A DNA stretch of 64,000 nucleotides from Rugalucina vietnamica (Eukaryota; Mollusca; Bivalvia; Lucinida; Lucinidae), in the NCBI GenBank assembly GCA_964017185.1, contig OZ024884.1, positions 11,695,548 through 11,759,547 of the forward strand, given 5' to 3'. A model generated the notes under the pieces. The model searched no databases. It saw only the letters and a list, made by a program, of their open reading frames with translations, and had not been told where the DNA came from. Below, in pieces: positions 55,169 through 64,000 of the stretch (position 1 is its first letter; each line of letters opens with the position of its first letter). The translations under genes were made by a program, and so were the position numbers.

Positions 55169-55375
55169 GAGCCGCCTCATGGGAAAACCAACAATCTGCA
55201 TATGCGAAAACAAAGACGCAGATCAGCGCCTTTGTTTTCGCTACTCGGATAGTACAATTCCTCCTCTACTTAACTCCAAAATTTCAAGCTTCTAGCCGTC
55301 TTCTGTACTTGTACAGGTCGGTTTGTGTCGGACCTGTTCGGAAACCACATTGTTGGTTTTCCCACGAGGTGGCTC
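55169..55375. mobile_element. Family A MITE, hairpin loop shortened
   Basis: GAGCCGCCTCATGGGAAAAC to CGAGGTGGCTC; ATTT on both sides (55165-55168; 55376-55379). The centre reads GACGCAGATCAGCGCC, so most of the palindrome has been lost. Confidence 0.8.
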
Positions 55376-55379
55376 ATTT

Positions 55380-56007
55380 GGGACCATAGAATCACACTTG
55401 GGGAAAATAAAGTATACATTACTCCTCCTAAAAAAATCTGGTCACCCAAAGTTGTAAGAATTGTAAATTGTTTTTGCAATCTGTATACTTTTGATAAGTT
55501 GGCTGATATGTTTTCACTCTTAACTACTCTATACCCAACCTAAAACTGGAGGGATGTTTGCTGTGTAAGGGGTTTTATGCCCTTTCAACACCTTATGTCA
55601 TACAAAGACATGTCATGCTGAAAATGTGACTAGAAAGGCTCTGGATCAAGCTGATGATCCCTGATTAGCTTTACCACTACATTACGGAGGCTTCTATGCT
55701 GTGGTAGAGTCGAGGGCTGGGCTGAGTTTCTAGATCCCCACCCATTTGGATCCTTATAACCGTAGAACATTTTAGTACTGAGCATGCGCAAAAGATGCAT
55801 GCTGTATGGCAAAGGGCAGTTGACACCCAAGATTATGTCAGTATAATTTTAAATTGACAAAAACATCTAGAACGTTATCCCTATTCATTTATAGAGTACT
55901 TGAAACGCAACTAGGTGACCAGATTTTTTTTTAAGGAGGAGTATATATTGTGTACTTTATAGAGGGTCTCTGATGAAGGGTTCATTATCCGAAATTGTAA
56001 AGACATG
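55380..56007. other. No recognisable feature
   Basis: AT-rich flank without repeat family matches or convincing coding potential. Confidence 0.4.
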
Positions 56008-56098
56008 CATCATGAAAACATGTCCGTGTAAAGTATACCCCCTCAAACCCCACTTTTATAAAGTAAAACTGGGGTATGCAGGGGTATACCTATTTTTT
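56008..56098. mobile_element. Family B MITE, left part (split by C4)
   Basis: CATCATGAAAACATGTCCGTG to GGGGTATACCTATTTTTT. Resumes at 59143. Confidence 0.82.
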
Positions 56099-59000
56099 AG
56101 CTCACCTGAGCCGAAGGCTCACAAGGTGAGCTCATAGGATGGCCATGATCCGGCGTCCGTCCGTCGTCCTTCCGTCCGTCGTCCACAATTTCAAAGATCT
56201 TCTCTGAAACCGCTTGGCCAATAAAAGTGAAATTTTATGTGGAGCATCCATGGGTAGGGGGAACTGAAGTTTGATCGCGAGATCCGGATCACATGACCAA
56301 GATGGCCGCCATGCCCATATATGGTAAAAACCCTTCAAAAATCTTCTTCTCCAGAACCGGTGGGCCGATTTCCACGAAACTTGGTATGTAGCATTGGGGA
56401 CTTCAGCCCATCATAGTTTGATAAAATGATGACCCTTGGATGACCTTGACCTATTTTACGGCAAGGGCAAATTTGGAAACATAGGCTTTTACATGGGAAA
56501 AAGTGAAAACTATGGATTTTTTGAAAACTATTGCAGCCTGAGGCCTGAAAAGTGGTAGATGCACACAACTAATGGAGTAGATGAAGGTATGTGATTAATG
56601 TAGGTCGTCATCTCTTGACCTTGGCCAGTCTGTCCTCCATTCACACTTTTCAAAGATCTTCTTCTCTGAAACTGCTTGGCCAATCAAAGTGAAATTTTAT
56701 GTGGAGCATCCATGGGTAGGGGAGATGGAAGTTTGATCGCGAAATCCAGGTCACATGACCAAGATGGCTGCCACGCCCATGTATGGTAAAAAACCACTCA
56801 AAAATTTTCTTCTCCAGAACCGGCAGGCTGATTTTCATGAAACTTGGTATGTAGCATTTGGGACTCCAGCCCATCATAATTTGATAAAATGATGACCCTA
56901 GGATGACCTTGATCTAATTTACGGCAAGGTCAATTTTGGAAACATAGGCTTTTACATGGGAAAAAGTGAAAACTATGGATTTTTTGAAAACTATTGCAGC
57001 CTGATGCCTGAAAAGTGGTAGATGCAAACAACTAATGGAGTAGATGAAGGTATGTGATTAATGTAGGTCAAGGTCATCTCTTGACCTTGGCCAGTCTGTC
57101 GTCCATAAACACTTTTCAAAGATCTTCTTCTCTGAAACTGCTGGGCCAATCAAAGTGAAATTTTATGTGGAGCATCCATAGGTAGGGGAGACGAAAGTTT
57201 GTTCGCGAAATCCAGGTCACATGACCAAGATGGCTGCCACGCCTATATATGGTAAAAACCACTCAAAAATTTTCTTCTCCAGAACCGGCAGGCCAATTTT
57301 CATGAAACTTGGTATGTAGCATTTGGGACTCCAGCCCATCATAGTTTCATAAAATGATGACCCTAGGATGACCTTGACATATTTTACGGCAAGGTCAATT
57401 TTGGAAACATAGGCTTTTACATGGGAAAAAGTGAAAACTATGGATTTTTTGAAAACTATTGCAGCCTGATGCTTGAAAAGTGGTAGATGCAAACAACTAA
57501 TGGAGTAGATGAAGGTATGTGATTAATTTAGGTCAAGGTCATCTCTTGACCTTGGCCAGTCTGTAGTCCATACACACTTTTCAAAGATCTTCTCTGAAAC
57601 TGCTGGGCCAATCAAAGTGAAATTTTATGTGGAGCATCCATGGGTAGGGGAGACGAAAGTTTGATCGCGAAATCCAGGTCACATTACCAAGATGGCCGCC
57701 ACGCCCATATATGGTAAAGACCACTCAAAATTTTCTTCTCCAGAACCGGCAGGCCAATTTTCGCGAAACTTGGTATGTAGCATTTGGGACTCCAGCCCAT
57801 CATAGTTTGATCAAATGATGACCATAGGATGACCTTGACCTATTTTACGGCAAGGTCAATTTTGGAAACATAGGCTTTTGCATGGGAATAGGAGAAAACA
57901 ATGGATACACTGAAAAAAAGTTATAAGAGGCCACTTTTCAAACTCATTTTTTGTTTCTAAGCCATGTTTAAAATTGCGCGATTTTTTGCCTGAAGTCGTT
58001 TCTTTCAAGTAAGTAAAGTTTCAAAGTGTTGAGAAATAATTTTCTTTCACTAAAAGCGTTTTTGGAGTAAAAATGCAAAAAATCAATGTTTTTAAATGAA
58101 AAAATAGATACAGCACACCATTTATTGAAATTAGGAACGGGTGTCATCAAATGGGTCGTTACGGCTCGGAAAAACATCAAACATTCGAATTTTCTCTACT
58201 GGTAGAATTTTTATGCATTTTTAAGAATCGCCAATTTTTAGATTTTTTGGAAAATTCATAAATGTGCCTCTTAAACATGTTGACCCCTATTAAATTTACT
58301 TGATGAGGCCTGGAAATGAGAGATATAACTCGACCGAACTGTTTTAGACCATTTTCGAGGACCAACAGGTCAAGGCTGCCACACACTTCCGGTTTCAATG
58401 CCAATTTTTAAGGAACAAAATAACAAAATTTGTGGACGATTTTTTGAATTTTCAAAGTTTATCAGAGTCTAGTAAGTTAATAATCGCTGAAAATTTCAAT
58501 GCCGTGCTGCTGATAATAACGCAACTGGAGAAGAACAAAGTTGGTATGCAAATTGCAAACAAAAGCTGAATTCCTGTTATTCAGGTTGTTGTCTTCTTGC
58601 ATGTACAAAACAGAAACGAAGATTCTTATTGCAGCAACTTTTTTTACTGAATTTTGATCTTGCATCATGGCAGTCAGTAGCACTTTCAAATAAATTAAAA
58701 TGTAAAAACACAACGTCATAATATGACATTTAATTTGATGTTAATAAAGTGTGACCTTTTGAAATGAGGGTACCTTTACACATGCTTTGTCTGTGTGAGA
58801 AGTATCACACATTTTGGAATGCAGAAATTCACAGAGCCACTGTTAGACATTGGTTTATTCATATGATCATGAATTTTAATTGATCGTATTTTACTTTCTG
58901 AACTAGAAGCATTTCTTGACCTTGACCCAGTCATTTAAATATCAAAATTAAAATTCTGGTTTTCTCATAAATCACTGGGTTTGGAAACTATTGCAGCCTG

Positions 59001-59142
59001 AGACCTGAAACTTTGCAGATGCAGACAACTTATGAATTCAATAAAGGTGTGTGAGTATTCATGGTCAAGGTCATTTCATGATGACTTAGTACTCCAGGAT
59101 CAGGCTTCAGGTGAGCGTTCTCAGGACCAATGGTCCTCTGGT
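56099..59142 (+). mobile_element. Family C Helentron/HINE-like element, copy C4
   Basis: AGCTCACCTGAGCCGAAGGC, CCGTCCGTCGTCC microsatellite, four ~465-bp units (landmark TTTTACGGCAAGG near 56452, 56918, 57382, 57846), then CTTCAGGTGAGC and AGGACCAATGGTCCT-CTGGT. About 1 kb of unrelated sequence interrupts it near 57905-58908. Confidence 0.85.
57905..58908. other. Foreign ~1 kb block inside C4
   Basis: C3 and C4 are collinear except here. C3 has about 110 bases between GAAAACAATGGATA and TTTCTTGACCTTGACCC, whereas C4 has about 1 kb. The block has three short minus-strand open frames with no recognised domain and no clear TIRs. Confidence 0.5.
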
Positions 59143-59332
59143 CTAATTTTTGCTCCAAAACATAGATTGTGGGTACTCGTTAGAACCGCCTCGGCGAGGC
59201 GGTTCTAACGTGTACCCACAATTCTATGTTTTGAGCAAAAATAAGAAAAATATCAAAATTTTTCAGCTGAAAATTTTTAATTTTTAAAGCTAAAAAAATC
59301 TCTGTATATTGCATGGGCAAGTTTTCGTAATG
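59143..59332. mobile_element. Family B MITE, right part
   Basis: CTAATTTTTGCTCCAAAACA to GGGCAAGTTTTCGTAATG, completing the copy at 56008. Confidence 0.82.
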
Positions 59333-60424
59333 TTTATGGAAAATAGGAACAATACACATTTATTATAATATCCTTTCATTTTTTATTTTTCAAATTTATA
59401 CATCATTTATATATTCTATATTTAAAGTATAAAGGAAATTTACATCATATTCAGTACAAGCAAACACATAAAATATGGAAGGAGTGAAAATCAACAAAGT
59501 GAAGTAACACTAAAATATATGAAATTACAAGTATACAAAGCCACAAAAGTTAAGCTCTTTTAATTTTCTTTTATATTCATTGGCACCCTATAAAAACCAG
59601 TCTCAATGGACTGGAAAAAATTAAACATATAAATCGGAAGCAGTAAATATTCCAAAGAAAGAGGATGAGCCACATTATGCAACTTCTTTTACTGAATTTT
59701 GTTAGTGATCCCTAACATTTAAGCCTGACGTCCCTTTTATGGGACATAGGCAAACAGAATAGCCCCAGATGGGACGTTGCAGAATGTGGCATCCTATCTG
59801 GGGCTTTTCTGTTTGCTTGAAGGAATTTCATCGAAAAATGAGATAAAAATTATAAACCACTCTAACACCCCTTTTCACTCGCCTTCGGCTCCTGAGGTCA
59901 TGATGAAAGTTCACTGAAAGTGTGGTATTATTTACAAAACACTGCTCTTGAAGCAAAATCAGTTGATTATCAATAACATGTCCTTTTTTGACAGTTCATT
60001 TACTATACATGAAGCTTAACTTTTGTGGATCTGTATACTTATGTACAAATAACACCAATTAAATAACAAGATGAGGTTATCTATGTTTAACACAGCATAC
60101 ATGTATCACATGAATATGATAAAAATATGAAAAAAATCTAGAGCACAGTAGTCTGTGGTTGAGTTCTGTGGCTGAAAATCATATACTTCAGGGTTCTATT
60201 ACTGCTTCCCAGAGGCAGCTCAGAACCAATCCGACTGAAAAATTGTTGATTGAGACAACAAGCCATAACTAAACAAAAATTATAAACAAAAACGCACAAG
60301 CTTTGTCATGAGAAAAACTAAACTCATCACTTACCAAACCCTTTTATGCAAATGTTTATTTTTTGGACTAAGGATGTAGAGGCTTTCCATACATTACACA
60401 TACATGTTCATGTATTTTAAACAA
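59333..60424. other. Mostly unique AT-rich flank with D and SINE fragments
   Basis: Contains a partial family D copy (about 59710-59850, TAAGCCTGACGTCCCTTTTA and hairpin) and a SINE tail (about 60190-60285, AAAAATTGTTGATTGAGACA). No gene. Confidence 0.5.
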
Positions 60425-60712
60425 CATTAGGAAAACATGTCCATGAAATGTATATCCCCTTGAACCCCACTTTTATATAGCAAAACGGGGGTATGCAGGG
60501 GTATACCTATTTTTCTTATTTTTGCTCCAAAACATAGATTGTGGGTACTCATTTGAACCGCCGCGCTAGATTATCAGCGAGGCGATTCTAACGTCTACCT
60601 ACAATCTATGTTTTGAGCAAAAATGAGAAAAATATCAAAATTTTTCTACTGAAACTTTTCACTTTTTACAACTTAAGAAAAATCTGTATATGACATGTAT
60701 TTAAAACACGAT
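60425..60712. mobile_element. Family B MITE
   Basis: CATTAGGAAAACATGTCCATG, core with GCGCTAGATTATCAGCGAGGC (expanded loop), decayed right end. Confidence 0.75.
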
Positions 60713-61840
60713 GCTTTCATGACTTAGCTAAATGAAATGTAAGTACTGTTTCTAAACTTTCCTAATAATGGAAAGTATTAGAAACCAACCATAACATATG
60801 AAAAATGACCTATAATTAACATTAATGAATAAACTATTCAAACATAAAACAAAACTTGATGAACACACTACGTGAAAACGGGAAACAAAATTAAAAGAGA
60901 ATATCCAAGCAAAATTGCTAAGATGTCGTTTAAAAGATTGCACAACTCCCTTTCAAAATTTACTTGATAAATATTGCACCTCACCATTGTTGCATAATGA
61001 GATCATCGTTTACAATAAAATTGAAAATGATAAATACGTTTAAGAGTAAGCTGACATTAATTCCTCAAAAGATTGCCCAGAAGAAGTGGTTGCGTCTTGA
61101 CATGACTGAAAATTATTGACTGGGATGTTAAACCATAAATTCTGTCTAATTCCATCATACTAGATTATGATGTAAAGAATTTAAGCAAAAAAATCAAGAA
61201 ATCAGAAATCTTACACACATGTTCAACATAATGAAAGAAATCATGATACTTGCACATCTATGGTGTTCTATGTCGATCTGACATCATTCTGGCGCCATGT
61301 GCCCGCTGGGACATCATGATACCTGCACACGTATCATATTCTAGAATAAGCGCATATGGAAATAAACACACATGCATGGATGTGAAAGAAATAAGCAAAT
61401 GGTGGAAAAAACTACCTTGCACACATGTTTGATGGATACATGTCACACTATTTTTCAAGCCATTTGTTCAACATTATACATGTGCTGACATAGTGCATAG
61501 GCAATTGAGACTGTTTGCTTTACCATCTATAAAGATATAACAAGGAGCTTAAATTCTTATCTCTCGTGCTGTAAAATTGTAATATACAATAACTCACTAT
61601 ATAAAGTTTTGCGTCCAAATTTGTATTGAGATTCACAATTTGGTTTTACATATCATTTGTAAACATAGTCTATCACGTAAGATATTAAATCCTGCTAATT
61701 AATATGGAGATAGAAGTGTTCCAATGTTTGTTGCAACTTGCAAACAGCTATTTGAAGGGAATATTGAACAGGCTGTGCATATATTTTGTGAGTAATTTGA
61801 AGTGTTCACAGATTGCAAACGAAGGGTCACCCGCAAAAAA
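60713..61840. other. No gene recognised
   Basis: AT-rich; one SINE tail fragment at about 61090-61150 (TTGACATGACTGAAAATTAT, TTGACTGGGATGTTAAACC). Confidence 0.4.
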
Positions 61841-62306
61841 GTACAATTCCTCTACTGTCTAAATCCAAAACTTCCAGCCTCTAAGCTGAGGGTGAGGTTA
61901 TGGCCTTGTAAAATCGATTTAAACCCGCCAGTAACTTTGTGTTACTGATCGTTCCAAGTCGATACTTCTGTGGTGGTTCTTTTTGTTTTATGTCTTGGTG
62001 TTTAAAATATTTTTGTGCTGTTGGCGCCTTATGTATGTTTTCATATTTTTAGTTAAGTTAAGGTAACTGAGTGGCCACCTAATGGGAAAATAGCTGCTCA
62101 TTCGGCTTACGAAATGTTTTCATGGTATAAGTACCTGATTGTTAGTTTGGTTTTTTCCCACCTCGGTTTTTGGAGTGGGAATCTTTTTCTGATTGTGCCT
62201 TTTCCTGATCTTTGCCTACTTGTACCTTTCTAAATATCTTCTGTGACTGTACAGCCCGGTTTGTGTCAGACCTGGTCGGAACCCACATTGTTCGCACAGG
62301 CTCATA
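61841..62306. mobile_element. Family A half split by a family G repeat
   Basis: A sequence 61841-61887 (TACAATTCCTCTACTGTCTA) and 62236-62306 (CTGTGACTGTACAGCCCGGT) flank a G repeat. TCTAA occurs at both junctions (about 61880; 62229), a possible duplication. Confidence 0.6.
61888..62232 (+). repeat. Family G repeat, best copy
   Basis: About 345 bases from GGTGAGGTTATGGCC to CCTACTTGTACCTT. Includes TTTAAACCCGCCAGTAAC and CCACCTCGGTTTTTGGAGTG. Class unknown; no tRNA-like promoter seen. Confidence 0.7.
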
Positions 62307-62334
62307 TAGTCCTAAACCAACAGTATAGCATTAA

Positions 62335-62613
62335 CATCAGGAAAAAACGTCCGTGCAATGAATACCCCTGTAAACCCCACTTTTATATAGTAAAACTGGG
62401 GTATGCAGGGGTATACTTATTTTTCTTATTTTTGCCCCAAAACATAGATTGTGGGTACTCGTTAGAACCGCCTCGCCGAGGCAGTTCTAACTTGTACCCA
62501 CAATCTATGTTTTGAGCAAAAATAAGAAAAATATAAAAAAATTTCAGCTAAAAGTTTTCAATTTTTGAAGCTCAAAAATTGTCTGTATATTGCATGGGCA
62601 AGTTTTCGTAATG
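62335..62613. mobile_element. Family B MITE
   Basis: CATCAGGAAAAAACGTCCGTG to GGGCAAGTTTTCGTAATG, complete with palindrome. Confidence 0.85.
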
Positions 62614-62704
62614 AGTCAAAGTGAGTTATCACCTGCTATCACATCTTACTTCATAACTAAATAACTTAAATAACACTAAACATTCTAAACACTTCAGAAA
62701 ACAA

Positions 62705-63562
62705 GAACTCCGCGGAGGTCGATATCGCACCTGCATCGGGCAAAATAACTAAAAACGTGAAATATAGGTCAAAAGCACCAGGTAAAGGTGTGTTCTGAAA
62801 GGGTATGTGGAGAACATTTACTATGCAAGGTTTCACACTCACAGCTATCACTGATGCAGAAAAAAACAATTTGGCTTAAAAATTAACAAAGTCAATGGAC
62901 CATGAAATATAGGTCAAGGTCAGCGGGTCAAGGTGTGTGCTTGAAGGGTATTTCAAGGACAATTACTATGCAAGGTTTCACACTCGCAGCTATCACTAAT
63001 GCAGAGAAAACCAAACTTTGACGTAAAAATTAACAAAGTCAATGGACCGTGAAATATAGGTCAAGGTCAGCGGGTCAAGGTGCATGCTTGAAGGGTATGT
63101 CAAGGGCAATTACTATGCAAGGTTTCACCCTCACGGCTATCACTGATGTCGAGAAAACCAAACTTCGACGTAAAAATTTTCAAAGTCAGTGGACCGTGAA
63201 ATATAGGTCAAAGGTACTAGGTCAAGGTGGCGGCTTGAAGGGTATGTCAAGGACAATTACTATGCAAGGTTTCAGACTCGCAGCTATCACTGATGTCGAG
63301 AAAACTAAACTTCGACGTAAAAATTTTCAAAGTCAGTGGACCGTGAAATATAGGTCAAGGGTACTGGGTCAAGGTGGCGGCTTGAAGGGTATGTCAAGGA
63401 CAATTACTATGCAAGGTTTCAGACTCGCAGCTATCACTGACGTCGAGAAAACTAAACTTCGACGTAAATGTTGACGGACGGACGAACGGACGGACGGACA
63501 TACAGACGGACGGACAGAAATTTGGACTCCTATATCGCACCCTGCTATAAGCAGGTGCGATA
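62705..63562 (-). mobile_element. Family F Helentron/HINE-like element
   Basis: In minus orientation: 5' TATCGCACCTGCTTATAGC (palindromic), GTCCGTCCGTCC-type microsatellite, five tandem ~146-bp units (ATGCAAGGTTTCA at 62823, 62968, 63114, 63262, 63409), 3' GCAGGTGCGATA (exact complement of the 5' end) and palindrome CTCCGCGGAG. The 141-residue plus-strand open frame is the translated repeat. Confidence 0.72.
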
Positions 63563-64000
63563 AAAAGCTGATATCGATTGAGGTCTGTCTATGAAAAAAC
63601 AAAAACATGACAAAAACACAGTGGAGCAATTCTACATACGAGTAATTTTGCTTATTTCTCCATAAAATCAATGCTGCAGTATCAGCTTAACTTATCGTTC
63701 TAGATAGAGATTACTTTGTTGGCCAAAAAGTATGAACAGAATCTGTACGATGCTAACAAATTTAAGATTAATGAAAAAAAAGAGTCAATAAGCAATGCTT
63801 ATTAAATACCCCCCGCAGGGTGACTGTTTACCACAAAAATTATTTTGGCAATATAATCTCTTCATGCAAATGTCCAATGGGTGTACATCATGTAGGTATG
63901 ATATCAAATTGTTCCATCAAAAACTGAGGTAAGAAAAACTAATAAAAATTGTCTAAGTTCTCATAGCTGTCATTTTGTCAAAATTTATTTTTTCACAATA
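63563..64000. other. No recognisable feature
   Basis: AT-rich end of the window; nothing I can support. Confidence 0.4.

Noticed and set aside
8320..62613. Strong hairpins as microRNA precursors or terminators
   Set aside because: They are the palindromic centres of MITE families A, B and D, present in many copies.
63049..63474. 141-residue open frame made of three near-identical ~48-residue blocks
   Set aside because: It is the translated ~146-bp tandem repeat of element F; unit length shifts and lack of a start context argue against a gene.

Overview
This is a 64 kb window of an AT-rich, repeat-dominated metazoan nuclear genome. It has interrupted genes with GT..AG introns, LINEs, tRNA-derived SINEs, many MITEs, and the AGCTCACCTGAGCC-type repeats that are common in molluscs. 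I infer a marine bivalve or a close mollusc relative; the species cannot be read from the sequence.

The one host gene I can reconstruct is a La (SSB/LARP3) RNA-chaperone gene on the + strand. Its coding exons run from 27405 to 53395. The spliced phases close perfectly and give 449 codons: La motif, RRM1, a C-terminal xRRM-like domain and an acidic/basic tail with six psi-K-x-E motifs. Two exons are duplicated. The second La-motif exon has two tandem 107-nt versions (36716-36822 and 36880-36986) separated by only 57 nt, in the same phase, with mostly synonymous differences; using both would frameshift, so they look mutually exclusive. A decayed third copy lies at about 37622-37712. The exon after the xRRM also has two versions (45637-45704, which stops early, and 46498-46631, which continues), with a decayed third copy at about 45278.

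Left part (1-25.5 kb): no confident host gene. It holds LINE remnants (346-1257, about 12950-13500 minus, 13725-16153 plus), a nearly intact CR1-like LINE (20935-24370, minus) split by a TTAA-flanked DNA transposon, and several DNA elements with target-site duplications. These include a 3.1 kb element with about 0.88 kb inverted repeats carrying a C2H2 zinc-finger ORF (8495-11625), a 2.3 kb element studded with CCGGGACC (16513-18773), and a 1.85 kb element studded with AACCGAAATCACC (18991-20844). A GGTAAGTAGACCT minisatellite (24595-25503) precedes the La gene.

Right part (25.5-64 kb): La introns and 3' flank are packed with nested elements. I use provisional names. Family A is a hairpin MITE of about 235 bp starting GAGCC, with AT-rich 4-bp duplications. 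Family B is a palindromic MITE of about 280 bp with CATTAnGAAAAC ends. Families C, E and F share a 5' palindrome, a CCGT microsatellite, large tandem repeats, a 3' subterminal inverted repeat and a small terminal hairpin, which resembles non-autonomous Helentrons (HINEs). Family D is TTAA-flanked. G is an unclassified repeat of about 345 bp. H is a TACTGTAAAT-ended MITE. Three of the four C copies sit in the same T-rich site of B elements, and several MITEs end within a few bases of La splice sites. After 53.4 kb I see only repeats.
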